The notes under the pieces were generated by a model. It made no database searches and was not told the DNA's origin. It saw nothing but the letters and a program-made list of their open reading frames with translations. Of a DNA stretch of 47,497 nucleotides, positions 1 through 8,431 are shown one piece after another. The DNA comes from Phycisphaerales bacterium (GTDB lineage Bacteria; Planctomycetota; Phycisphaerae; SM23-33), in NCBI GenBank assembly GCA_018644725.1, contig JABGPZ010000065.1, positions 1 to 47,497 on the forward strand. Direction: 5' to 3'. The first letter of the stretch is position 1, and each line of letters starts with the position of its first letter. A program made the position numbers and the translations under genes.

Positions 1-54
1 TCCAGCGGGGGTCAGAATCGCGATTGCAATCAGCAGTGGGATGAGATGTTTCAT
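1..54 (-). CDS. 5' end of a secreted or membrane protein (partial)
   Basis: The first 18 codons of a minus-strand gene that continues beyond the left edge. The translation begins MKHLIPLLIAIAILTPAG, a short positive start followed by a hydrophobic stretch, typical of a Sec signal peptide or membrane anchor. The start is supported by an AAGGAG ribosome binding site about 8 nt upstream. A possible TATGAT -10 box lies at 102-107 on the minus strand. The gene is divergent from feoB. Nothing can be said about its function. Confidence 0.6.
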   Translation of the reverse strand, partial: MKHLIPLLIAIAILTPAG

Positions 55-185
55 GATGGTCTCCTTTATAAAGGGGTGAGGGGGAGGATTGATCTGCCCG
101 CATCATACAACCCACTAGACGAGAAGAGCATGAACCGCTCGGGCGGAGAGAAAAAAGTTCAAAAAAGGAGCGAAAATCGCGAAAG

Positions 186-224
186 CCTTGTTGACACCTC
201 GTCTCAACAAGGTATACTGCCGTC
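186..224 (+). promoter_or_regulatory. feoB promoter with overlapping palindromic operator
   Basis: A sigma70-type promoter is visible: TTGACA at 191-196, a 16-nt spacer, TATACT at 213-218, then 6 nt to the feoB ATG. A perfect 9-bp inverted repeat (CCTTGTTGA at 186-194, TCAACAAGG at 204-212, 9-nt loop) covers the -35 box and runs up to the -10 box. A dimeric repressor bound there would block RNA polymerase. Given the downstream gene, an iron- or manganese-responsive repressor of the Fur or DtxR type is a reasonable inference, but the sequence is not a textbook box for either. Confidence 0.75.
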
Positions 225-2771
225 ATGACTTCTTCATCTGCTCCCATCCGAATTGCTCTTGCGGGCAACCCCAACTCCGGCAAAAGCTCCCTGTTCAACG
301 CCATGACGGGCGAGCGCGTGACCATTGGCAACTATTCCGGCGTGACCGTCGAGATTGCCACCGCCCAGTGCGAACACGAAGGCCAGGCGCTCGAGCTGGT
401 CGACTTGCCGGGGACCTATTCGCTCACGCCGTACAGCGTGGAGGAAATCGTCGCGCGGAACTATCTGCTTGATGAGGCACCGGACGTGGTGGTCGCAGTG
501 TTGGACAGTTCGAACATTGAGCGCCATTTATATCTCGCGACGCAGTTGCTGGAGATCGGGATTCCGATGGTCGTGGCGTGCAACATGTGGGATTTGGCGA
601 AGGCGGCCGAGGGTGTGGACATCGACGCAAGCCGGCTGAGCGAATTGCTGGGCTGCCCGGTGGTTCCCACGGTCGGCTCCAGCGGCGAAGGCGCACAGCA
701 GTTGCTCGATGCGGCGTTGTCGCTGGCGAAGAACCCTGCCGGCGCATTGGCGAAACAGCGACACTGCACCTACGGCGAAGAAATCGAGCCCCACGTCGCC
801 GAGCTGGAAGCGAGCCTTCTTGCGGCGGGCGTTGCGGGCGAGCATCGCCGGTGGTTCGCGACGAAGCTTCTCGAAAACGATTCGGTCACCATCGAGCGTC
901 TTCAGCGTGAACGGCCCGATTCGGCCAGCGCGCCGGCCGCTCTGAGCGAAAAATTGCGCCATCACATCAGCGACATGCGCGGTGACGAGCCGGAAATCCT
1001 TCTCGCCGATCATCGCTACGGTTTCATTTCCGGCCTACTGGCGGAGGCCGTCCGCCGCAGCCGCACCGCCGCGACGTCCCGACGGGATCGCAGCGAGCGG
1101 ATCGACTCGGTCCTGATGCACCCCGTGTGGGGCCTGCCGATTTTCGCCGCGCTGATGTACATCACCTTCCAGATCACGTTCACCGTCGGCGATGTGCCGA
1201 TGGGTTGGATCGGCTCGGGCATCGACGCGCTCGGCGAGTGGGTCGCGCAGCTTTGGCCGAAGTCGTCCAACAGCTGGGTGCGCGATATGATCACCACGGG
1301 CATCATCCCCGGCGTGGGCGGCGTGCTGGTTTTCCTGCCGAACATCATGCTGCTGTTCCTCGCGATTGCCTTCCTCGAGGGCACGGGCTATATGGCGCGC
1401 GCGGCGTTTCTCACCGACCGGCTGATGCACCGCATCGGCCTCCACGGGCGAAGTTTCATCCCGATGCTCATTGGCTTTGGCTGCACGGTCCCGGCGATTA
1501 TGGCCACGCGCACCATCGAGAACAAACGCGACCGCCTGACGACGATTCTCATTTTGCCGCTGTTCAGTTGCGGCGCACGCTATCCGATTTATGCGCTGAT
1601 CATTCCCGTGTTCTTTCCGGTTGCCTGGCAGGGCGCGGCGTTCTTCGGGATCTATATTCTCGGCGCGGTGTTGGCGCTTGTTTTCGCGCGAATTTTCCGC
1701 AAGACGCTCCTCAAGGGCGACGCGGCCGAGTTCGTGATGGAACTGCCGCCCTATCGCATGCCGCCGATCCGCGGGTTGCTCGCACACATGTGGCTGCGAT
1801 GCTACGCCTACCTCAAAAAGGCCGCGACGATCATCTTCGCATTCTCCATGATCCTCTGGGTGCTTTCAAACTACCCCCACTTTTCTTCTGAAGCGCCGCC
1901 GAAGGACTTTTATCGGGATGACGTTGTCAAGATTGACCCCGCTCCCGCAGTAGAGAGATTGATTGATGCGGAAGAGGGATTTGCACAAGCGGCGGAGAGC
2001 CATTGGCCGGATGCGCCAGAATATAAAGCGGCCAAAAAGGCGTGGCACGACGCACAACAAGCGGCGGCCAAGGCTCATCCTTGGTATGAGATTGCCCAGA
2101 AGATGCACACCATTGACGAGCATTTCCAGAGAACGATTGATGAGCATGAATTGTGCGAATGGACGGTTGCGCCTGCGCTGGACATTGACGGCCATGTTGT
2201 CGAGCCCGGCAAGCCCAACCCTGAATACCATTATCTCGCCCAAAAGCGCGATAAAGAATTCGACGCGCTGAAGGCCGCCAACCCCGCCGCGTTTGTGTTG
2301 GCTGAAACCTATCTCGAACAGTGGACGGCGCATATTGATCGCCAGGAGTATTATCGCTCTGAAGCTCGACGGGTTTCGATTCAAGGAACCTTCTCGGGGA
2401 TGTTGGGCAAAACGCTCGAGCCCGCGGTTGAGACGATGGGATTTGATTGGAAGATTGCGACGGCGTTGGTGGGCGCGACGGGCGGGAAGGAACTGTTCGT
2501 CAGCCAGCTGGGGATCGTCTATGCCGTGGGCGATGCCGAGGGCGGCGGCCTGGACAGCCTGCGCGCGAAGCTCAAGGAAAACTATTCCCCGCTGATCGGC
2601 TGGTGCGTGATGATGTTCTGTCTGATTTCCATGCCGTGCGTGGCGACGGTTGCGATCACGATTCGCGAGGCCGGGTGGCGCTGGGCAGGGTTCCAGCTGT
2701 TCTACCTCACCGCTCTCGCGTGGGGCCTGACCACGGCCGTCTATCAAATCGGCACCGCGCTGGGGGGCTAG
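225..2771 (+). CDS. feoB: Ferrous iron transport protein B (FeoB)
   Basis: An 848-aa inner-membrane Fe(II) transporter with an N-terminal G-protein domain. The P-loop GNPNSGKS is at residues 14-21, switch motif DLPG at 60-63 and the NMWD guanine-specificity motif near 119. The two Gate-type membrane regions follow, including the characteristic GCTVPA segment and a late GGKE stretch. About 160 hydrophilic, coil-like residues (roughly 551-712) are inserted between membrane segments where FeoB normally has a short loop; the DNA there (about 1880-2390) looks richer in A+T. No feoA is seen within the window. The start is the ATG 6 nt behind a -10 box; there is no ribosome binding site, so the transcript is probably leaderless. 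Regulation is likely through the palindrome at 186-212. Confidence 0.95.
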   Translation: MTSSSAPIRIALAGNPNSGKSSLFNAMTGERVTIGNYSGVTVEIATAQCEHEGQALELVDLPGTYSLTPYSVEEIVARNYLLDEAPDVVVAVLDSSNIERHLYLATQLLEIGIPMVVACNMWDLAKAAEGVDIDASRLSELLGCPVVPTVGSSGEGAQQLLDAALSLAKNPAGALAKQRHCTYGEEIEPHVAELEASLLAAGVAGEHRRWFATKLLENDSVTIERLQRERPDSASAPAALSEKLRHHISDMRGDEPEILLADHRYGFISGLLAEAVRRSRTAATSRRDRSERIDSVLMHPVWGLPIFAALMYITFQITFTVGDVPMGWIGSGIDALGEWVAQLWPKSSNSWVRDMITTGIIPGVGGVLVFLPNIMLLFLAIAFLEGTGYMARAAFLTDRLMHRIGLHGRSFIPMLIGFGCTVPAIMATRTIENKRDRLTTILILPLFSCGARYPIYALIIPVFFPVAWQGAAFFGIYILGAVLALVFARIFRKTLLKGDAAEFVMELPPYRMPPIRGLLAHMWLRCYAYLKKAATIIFAFSMILWVLSNYPHFSSEAPPKDFYRDDVVKIDPAPAVERLIDAEEGFAQAAESHWPDAPEYKAAKKAWHDAQQAAAKAHPWYEIAQKMHTIDEHFQRTIDEHELCEWTVAPALDIDGHVVEPGKPNPEYHYLAQKRDKEFDALKAANPAAFVLAETYLEQWTAHIDRQEYYRSEARRVSIQGTFSGMLGKTLEPAVETMGFDWKIATALVGATGGKELFVSQLGIVYAVGDAEGGGLDSLRAKLKENYSPLIGWCVMMFCLISMPCVATVAITIREAGWRWAGFQLFYLTALAWGLTTAVYQIGTALGG

Positions 2772-2824
2772 CCTCGGCGGAGCGGCGGGGGAATCTTCCG
2801 TTGCTCCAGATGGGGAAAGTCGCT

Positions 2825-3550
2825 ATGATGGACGCGATGAGCAATGACGCGGACATTTTGATTTCGACCACGGGCCTCGAGCGTACCTTCCGCCTCGGCA
2901 AGGTCGACCTGCCCGTGCTGCGCGGCGTGGACCTGACGGTTCGTCGCGGCGAGTTCGTCGCGCTGTATGGCCATTCCGGCAGTGGCAAGAGTACGCTGCT
3001 GCACATTCTCGGCCTGCTCGACGCGCCCGACGGTGGCTCGATCATCCTCGACGGCGAAGACGTCGCCACGCTCTCGGCCGCGCGACGCAACCAGATCCGC
3101 TGCGAGGACATCGGCTTTGTGTTCCAGTTTTACCATTTGCTGCCGGAGCTGACTGTGCTCGAAAACGCGATGCTCCCGGCGATGATCGGCGCGAGTTGGC
3201 CGAAGTTCCGCCGCAACAAAAAAGAGATCTCCGCCCGCGCGACCGAACTGCTCGACGAGCTGGGCCTGGGCGAGCGGCTGAAACACCGCCCGCGGGAACT
3301 CTCCGGCGGCGAGCGTCAGCGCGTCGCGATTGCCCGCTCACTGCTGCACGGCCCGAAGCTGCTGCTGGCCGATGAGCCCACCGGCAACCTCGACAGCCAC
3401 ACCGGCCAATCGATCATGGACACGCTGTTGCGCTATCACCGCGACCACGGCCAGACGATTTTGATGGTCACCCACGACGACGACCTCGCCAGCCAGGTTG
3501 AGCGCGTGATCCACCTCCGCGACGGCCAAATCCAACCCCACCAAGGCTAG
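2825..3550 (+). CDS. LolD/MacB-type ABC transporter ATP-binding protein
   Basis: A 241-aa ABC ATPase. Walker A GHSGSGKST, Q-loop segment FQFYHLLPELTV, signature LSGGERQRVAIA and Walker B LLLADEPTGNLD are all intact. The FYHLLPELTVLENAMLP stretch is typical of the LolD/MacB/FtsE group that drives extraction of lipoproteins or export of molecules from the inner membrane. No partner permease (LolC/E type) is adjacent, so the substrate is unknown. It lies 53 nt after feoB on the same strand and may be cotranscribed. ATG 2825 has a weak GGGGAAAG upstream; ATG 2837 is an alternative start. Confidence 0.88.
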   Translation: MMDAMSNDADILISTTGLERTFRLGKVDLPVLRGVDLTVRRGEFVALYGHSGSGKSTLLHILGLLDAPDGGSIILDGEDVATLSAARRNQIRCEDIGFVFQFYHLLPELTVLENAMLPAMIGASWPKFRRNKKEISARATELLDELGLGERLKHRPRELSGGERQRVAIARSLLHGPKLLLADEPTGNLDSHTGQSIMDTLLRYHRDHGQTILMVTHDDDLASQVERVIHLRDGQIQPHQG

Positions 3551-3556
3551 CCTCCG

Positions 3557-4714
3557 CTAAAACGACTTTCCTTCGAGGGTTTGGCGGAGTCGGAGGTAGG
3601 ATTCGAATCGGTGGGCGGGAAGTTCGCCAGCCTCGACGGCGGCCTGGACCTGGCAATTCGGTTCGTGGATGTGTGTACAATTGCGGAACTTGCACTGCTG
3701 GGCGAAGGGCTCGAATTCCGGGAAATACCAGCCGACCTGCTCGAGCGGAATGTTCACGCCCAGCTCGCGGATGCCCGGCGTGTCCACGAGCAGCCCATCG
3801 CCCGGCACGTCATAGAGGCGCGACTGGCTGGTGGTGTGGCGGCCGCGGTCGTCTTTGCCGCGCACCTCGCGCGTGGCGGCGTCGGCGTTGGGAATCACAG
3901 CGTTGACGAAGGTCGATTTGCCCACGCCCGAAGCGCCCGCGAGTACGGCGCGATGGCCTTCGAGTTGGGCGAGTAGCTCGGCGGTGCCTTCGCCAGTGGC
4001 GGCCGACATGAGGACGATGTGCACGCCGCGCGCGGTCCAGTCTTCGATCCACTCGGCCGGGGGTTCGCCGAGGTCAATCTTGTTCACCGCGAGGATCGGC
4101 TGAAGCCCGCCGCGCTCTGCCGCGATCAAAAATCGCTCGACCAGTTCGCGACGCATCGTGGGTTGCGCGACGGCCGCGACGATCAGCAGCGTGTCCATGT
4201 TCGCCGCGATCACCTTTTCCAGCGCAGGCGCAGACGCGTATTCGTCGTTGCGCTTTTCACTGCGCGGCGCCGGGCGAGACAGCACGCTGCTGCGCGCCTC
4301 CCGCGAGAGGATGACGCCTTCGGAACGGTTGCGGTCCAGCTCGAGCTGGCCGGATGAATATTGCTCGTCGGGCCGCGCGACGATGACGAAGTCGCCCACG
4401 GCAATCGCGGACGTGTGGCCAAATTCTTCGGGCGGGCGGAACGTTTTGGCGATGCCGCAGAAGCGCATTTCGTCGCTGCCATCCGGCCGGACAAACACGC
4501 CGCGACGGAACACGCCCGCGACCATCCCGCGAAAACAATCCTCCGGGTCATAGGCCGCGTCGGCCGCGCTGTCTTCGCGCAGCTTCACGCCGGTCTGGCT
4601 ATAGGTCTGCGGCACATTGTGCTGGTCGAGGTCGCGCGACTCGTTATATTTACTGGTCCAGTGCTTCACGCGGCGCTTGGCCTTGCCCTTGGATTTGTTC
4701 TTGCGCTTGGCCAT
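3557..4714 (-). CDS. rsgA: Ribosome small-subunit-dependent GTPase A (RsgA/YjeQ)
   Basis: A 385-aa circularly permuted GTPase acting in late 30S subunit assembly. The permuted order is visible: NKIDL (G4) precedes the P-loop GASGVGKST (G1), followed by DTPGIREL (G3). The C-terminal zinc motif C-x4-C-x-H-x5-C is present (CKFRNCTHIHEPNC). The N-terminus is Lys/Arg-rich, consistent with rRNA contact. The start ATG at 4714 overlaps the miaA TGA by one base (TGATG), so translation is coupled. It converges with the LolD-like gene, only 6 nt separating their ends. Confidence 0.94.
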   Translation of the reverse strand: MAKRKNKSKGKAKRRVKHWTSKYNESRDLDQHNVPQTYSQTGVKLREDSAADAAYDPEDCFRGMVAGVFRRGVFVRPDGSDEMRFCGIAKTFRPPEEFGHTSAIAVGDFVIVARPDEQYSSGQLELDRNRSEGVILSREARSSVLSRPAPRSEKRNDEYASAPALEKVIAANMDTLLIVAAVAQPTMRRELVERFLIAAERGGLQPILAVNKIDLGEPPAEWIEDWTARGVHIVLMSAATGEGTAELLAQLEGHRAVLAGASGVGKSTFVNAVIPNADAATREVRGKDDRGRHTTSQSRLYDVPGDGLLVDTPGIRELGVNIPLEQVGWYFPEFEPFAQQCKFRNCTHIHEPNCQVQAAVEAGELPAHRFESYLRLRQTLEGKSF

Positions 4715-5640
4715 CAGCGGACCTCGACTTTCGCGAGCACGCGCGCGGCAACAGACTCGGCGGTGTCGTCTTCGGCGACGTCGAACCATTGGACATCTGC
4801 CCAGCGACGATGCCAGGTGCGCTGTTTTTTCGCGAGTTGGCGCGTGTTGATTTTGATGCGTTCGATGGCCTTGTCGAGCGTGGTCTTGCCCTCGAAATAC
4901 GGGAACAGCTCGGCATAGCCCACGGCCAGTCGCGCGGTTTCGCTCAGGCCTTGCGGGTCGTCATAGAGCGCGCGGACCTCGTCGACGAGGCCGGCTTCGA
5001 GCATCGCTTTGACGCGGGCGTTGGTCTTGCGGTTTTGCAATTCGCGTTCGCGGCGGATACCGATGCGGACGGCGTTGAGCTTTGGCCGGTTGGCTTCCCA
5101 CTGGGTCTGGAGTTCGCTCAGCGGTTTGCCCGCGAGGCGGTAGACTTCCAGCGCGCGGATGATGCGGCGCTCGTCGTTGGGGTGGATTCGCTCGGCCGAG
5201 GCGGGGTCGACGGCGGCGAGTTCGGCGTGGACGATTTCGGCGCCCTCGGTCGCGATGCGCGCAGCAAGCTCGGCGCGAAGGGCCTCGTCACTGCCCGGGC
5301 CTTCGAACAGGCCATCGTAGAGCGCCTTGATGTAGAGGCTCGTGCCGCCCACGAGAAGCGGAACGCTCCCCGCGGCGCGAATGTCGGCGATGGCGGAGTG
5401 CGCGTGCTTGACATAGTCGGCGACGGAATAGGTCTCCCACGGCTCGACGAGGTCGAGGCCGTAGTGGGGAATGGCCGCGCGGATTTCGGCCGAGGGCTTG
5501 TTCGTGCCGATGTTCATGCGACGATAGACCTTCATCGAATCGACGCTGAGGATCGACCCGGATGTCTGTCGCGCGATCTCTCGGCCGAGCGCGCCCTTGC
5601 CGCATCCCGTGCAGCCCAAAATGAAATAAACTGGTTCCAC
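4714..5640 (-). CDS. miaA: tRNA dimethylallyltransferase (MiaA)
   Basis: A 308-aa enzyme that adds a dimethylallyl group to A37 of tRNAs reading UNN codons. Family features: N-terminal P-loop region, VDSMKVYRRMNIGTNKPS, HYGLDLVEPWETYSVADY, LLVGGTSLYIKAL, and a C-terminal KTRQLAKKQRTWHRR-type segment. The Walker A is odd: GCTGCGKG has Gly where the family normally has Ser or Thr. The start is GTG at 5640: the homology begins there and a promoter lies 6 nt upstream. It is followed directly by rsgA with a one-base overlap. Confidence 0.93.
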   Translation of the reverse strand: MEPVYFILGCTGCGKGALGREIARQTSGSILSVDSMKVYRRMNIGTNKPSAEIRAAIPHYGLDLVEPWETYSVADYVKHAHSAIADIRAAGSVPLLVGGTSLYIKALYDGLFEGPGSDEALRAELAARIATEGAEIVHAELAAVDPASAERIHPNDERRIIRALEVYRLAGKPLSELQTQWEANRPKLNAVRIGIRRERELQNRKTNARVKAMLEAGLVDEVRALYDDPQGLSETARLAVGYAELFPYFEGKTTLDKAIERIKINTRQLAKKQRTWHRRWADVQWFDVAEDDTAESVAARVLAKVEVR

Positions 5641-5675
5641 GGCCCTATCATACACGCCCCGCGCAAATTTGCAAA
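5641..5675 (-). promoter_or_regulatory. miaA promoter, probably giving a leaderless transcript
   Basis: On the minus strand, TTTGCA (5670-5675), a 17-nt spacer, TATGAT (5647-5652), then 6 nt to the miaA GTG. No ribosome binding site is present. This is the same geometry as at feoB. Confidence 0.55.
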
Positions 5676-5833
5676 CCCGAGACCGCGATCCGCCGCGCAG
5701 GGCACAAAAAAGCGCAGCCTGCGGAATTCCGCGGGATGCGCTCTCACAGTCTCCCACTGTGATGTAGTTTCGTCGGTGTTCGAGCCAGGGGGCTGGCTGA
5801 ACAGGCAGAAGGTAGTGTTTATTAGAAAAAGTT

Positions 5834-5866
5834 TATACCCCACTTTGGTGGGGTTTGGGGTATACT
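5834..5866 (+). promoter_or_regulatory. Promoter and nested inverted repeats before the LuxR-type gene
   Basis: A -10 box TATACT lies at 5861-5866 without a good -35 box at the usual distance. Two nested inverted repeats occupy the -35 region: TATACCCC (5834-5841) with GGGGTATA (5857-5864), and ACCCCAC (5837-5843) with GTGGGGT (5848-5854). The outer repeat overlaps the -10 box. This looks like an operator, possibly for autoregulation by the LuxR-type protein downstream (inference). Confidence 0.55.
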
Positions 5867-5898
5867 GGTGTAAGGCCTCACTCTCAAAGGAAATACAC

Positions 5899-6684
5899 AT
5901 GCCCGATTTTTCACAAACGCCATCCAAATCTCTTTCCCCAGCCGTGCTGGCGGCCATGGCGTCGTTGTTGGGTGAACTTGCAGGCTCGGAGGCATCGCTG
6001 GAGTTTCGCCGACGGCAGCTGTGCGCCGGGCTGGCTGAGCAAATCGAGGCCGATGGCTGGATATGGACGTTTGGGGTGGTGGACCAGGAGCGGAAGATTC
6101 CGATCAACGCGGGCCTGCTCTATGGCGGGATCTCTGACCGCCAAGCGATGGTGATGCTCAATTCCATGTCGGACCAGGCCAACCCTTCGCCGCTCAACAG
6201 GGAGTTCGTCGCTTTGCTCGGCAAGGGCAAGCCTTTCACGGTGCGCCGCCGGGATGTGGTGTCTGATGAGGTGTGGTATGCCAGCGAAAACACCAAGGCC
6301 TATCGTTTGCGTGAGGGGATTGATGACTTGCTCTATTCGTTGCTTCCGAGCAAGGGCGGGTTTTCGGGGATGGCGTTTCTTCGCAAAGTGGAGCGGGAGG
6401 GCTTTTCGGCCAGGCATCGCGATATGGTTGCGTTTGCGCTGGGTAGTGCGTGGCGGCTTTGTTCGGTGGAGTCTGGCGAAATGCTTTCCGTTGATGCCAT
6501 GGCGTTGTCGCCGCGATTGCGGTCGGTACTCACGCTACTGCTGGAGGGGTATCTGTGTAAGGAAATCGCCGAGTGCTACAGCCTCAGCCCGCACACCGTC
6601 AAGGGCTACATTCGCGATATCTATCGCCACTTCAGCGTTCACAGCCAGCTCACCCTGATCCGCCATTTCCGCGGAAAAATGTAG
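5899..6684 (+). CDS. LuxR-family transcriptional regulator
   Basis: A 261-aa protein with a C-terminal LuxR/FixJ-type helix-turn-helix (about residues 203-258: LSPRLRSVLTLLLEGYLCKEIAECYSLS followed by PHTVKGYIRDIYRHF). About 200 N-terminal residues do not match a receiver or autoinducer domain that I recognise, so the signal is unknown. The start ATG has an AAAGGAAA ribosome binding site about 6 nt upstream. The gene stands alone behind its own operator-like repeats and converges with the beta-helix gene. Confidence 0.85.
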   Translation: MPDFSQTPSKSLSPAVLAAMASLLGELAGSEASLEFRRRQLCAGLAEQIEADGWIWTFGVVDQERKIPINAGLLYGGISDRQAMVMLNSMSDQANPSPLNREFVALLGKGKPFTVRRRDVVSDEVWYASENTKAYRLREGIDDLLYSLLPSKGGFSGMAFLRKVEREGFSARHRDMVAFALGSAWRLCSVESGEMLSVDAMALSPRLRSVLTLLLEGYLCKEIAECYSLSPHTVKGYIRDIYRHFSVHSQLTLIRHFRGKM

Positions 6685-6695
6685 GGCCGAGGGTT

Positions 6696-8351
6696 TTATT
6701 TCACTTCGATTGCGCCGAGGTCGGGTTGGCCGGTGATGGGAGTGCCGAGGATATCTGTTTTGACCTTCAGGCCGCCGACGAGGCCGACTTTGTCGCCGGG
6801 GAGCATCGGGATCGCCAGCCCTTTGTCTTTGACGAGTGCGCGATTGCGCGGGATGTAGTCCTTGATCGCCATGCCGCCAGGCTTGGCGAATTTCGCAGCG
6901 CCGAGGAGTTTTTTCGTGTCCTGGATGCGCACTTCGCTCGGCCAGTTGCTCGCGCGCAGATAGAGGTTGTTCTTGAAGAGGACGTTGGAGGGCTTGTTCA
7001 CGCTGGCCTGTTCGGGCCGGTGCTGGTCGCCCTTGACGCCCTTGCTGGTGCCGACAAAATGGAAAATGTTATTCATGATCAGCACGCCCGCGGCCTGGTG
7101 GTCGGCGGCGATTTTCGCGACGAGGCCCTTTTTGACGTAGATCGTATTGTTGTAGAAGTAGGAGTTGTAGGGCCCGTTGCGTTTTTGGCCCCGGCCACAA
7201 TAGCCGCTCAGCCAGAACACCTTGCCGTCCATGAACGCGCCGTCTTTGCCCTTGACGCGCCAGCCATCGTTGACGGAAACGTTGTAGCGGTAGGTGCAGT
7301 TGTGGTTGTTGCCGAGAATTTCGCAGAACCCGCCCGCGTTGTTTGCGGAAAAATTGTACTGCACGATGACGTTTTTGCAGTTGAAGTCGATATGACACCC
7401 GGCCGAATCGCCTGTCCCCTCGGCGTTGGTGAGCCGGTTGTATTCGATGAGGATGTCCTCGCTGCCCCACGTCCACAGCCCGCTGCCGCGGCCCCATTTG
7501 CGCTTGTCGCTGTAGTTGCCGCTTTGGTCGGAGTCGTTATTGCGGAACACGCCATTCTTGCCGCCGGAGACCTGCATGCCCGGCCCGCCGGTCTTGCGGA
7601 GCGTGTTGCCCGTGACGGCGAAGTCGGTGAGCCCCATCGGCCGTTTGCCGCCGCCGCAGGAGAACTTGATGCCGGTGTGGCCGACGTTTTCGACCCGGCA
7701 ATTGGTGACGCTTACGTTCGACAACGTCGCGACGGTAGAGCTCACCAGGACGCGAATGCCATAGCCGAAGGTGGCGTTTTCCTTCTTGCTGTCGCCGCGT
7801 TTTTCGCGCTCGAAGCCCTTGTCGTTGTAATAGACGTCGTGGATGGAGAGGTTATTGAGGTGAATGTCGTGGTATTTGCCTTTGGTCTTGGCCTCGACAA
7901 GTACGCCCGCGCGCAGGCGGGTGTTGGCCTTGTCGGGGAAGCCGCCGCCGTCGGCCGTGAGGGTGAGGTCTTGGACCGTCACGTCGCTACAATTGATCAG
8001 GTGTACGGCGGCCGTCTGGCCTTTGCCGTCGATGGTGGCGCGCGGTTTTATTTTCGCGGGCTGGGCCATTTTCAGGACGTAAGAACGGATCGTGATCGGC
8101 TTGATTTTCGTGCCGGCCGCGGCGGTGAGCTTGAGCGTGCCGGTATGGGTTTGTCTTCCCGCGAGAAGAATCTGGTCGCCGGGGGCGAGCTTGAGCGTGG
8201 ACACTCGCGCGAGAGTTTTGAAGGCGGACGTCGCGCTTGTGCCCGCGTTGGTGTCTTTGCCGGTGCGGGGATTAACGTAATAGTCCGTCGCCAGCAGAGG
8301 CGCGGCGAGGAGGGAGACAATCAAAAGTGGGGCAGAGAGAATGCGTGGCAT
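6696..8351 (-). CDS. Secreted right-handed parallel beta-helix protein
   Basis: A 551-aa protein. A signal peptide (about residues 1-21) is followed by DYYVNPRTGKDTNAGTSA and AFKTLARVSTLKLAPGDQI, the usual opening of pectate-lyase-like and DUF1565-type beta-helix proteins. Many short repeats rich in Asn and Gly (VTNCRVENVGHTGIKF, GVFRNNDSDQSGNYS, VIVQYNFSANNAGGF) are the turns of the helix. Such proteins act on or bind polysaccharides outside the cytoplasm. No catalytic residues can be assigned. ATG 8351 is chosen because the signal peptide begins there; the frame remains open further upstream. Confidence 0.82.
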   Translation of the reverse strand: MPRILSAPLLIVSLLAAPLLATDYYVNPRTGKDTNAGTSATSAFKTLARVSTLKLAPGDQILLAGRQTHTGTLKLTAAAGTKIKPITIRSYVLKMAQPAKIKPRATIDGKGQTAAVHLINCSDVTVQDLTLTADGGGFPDKANTRLRAGVLVEAKTKGKYHDIHLNNLSIHDVYYNDKGFEREKRGDSKKENATFGYGIRVLVSSTVATLSNVSVTNCRVENVGHTGIKFSCGGGKRPMGLTDFAVTGNTLRKTGGPGMQVSGGKNGVFRNNDSDQSGNYSDKRKWGRGSGLWTWGSEDILIEYNRLTNAEGTGDSAGCHIDFNCKNVIVQYNFSANNAGGFCEILGNNHNCTYRYNVSVNDGWRVKGKDGAFMDGKVFWLSGYCGRGQKRNGPYNSYFYNNTIYVKKGLVAKIAADHQAAGVLIMNNIFHFVGTSKGVKGDQHRPEQASVNKPSNVLFKNNLYLRASNWPSEVRIQDTKKLLGAAKFAKPGGMAIKDYIPRNRALVKDKGLAIPMLPGDKVGLVGGLKVKTDILGTPITGQPDLGAIEVK

Positions 8352-8431
8352 GGGATCTCGATTCGATAGGGTAGGGAAAGCGGGCGGAGTCGCATCCGCC
8401 ACACGCACAGGTTAACTTGGCTGTATAAAGA

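Noticed and set aside
6573-8369. 598-codon open frame on the plus strand
   Set aside because: It is the antisense shadow of the beta-helix gene, with skewed composition and no family features.
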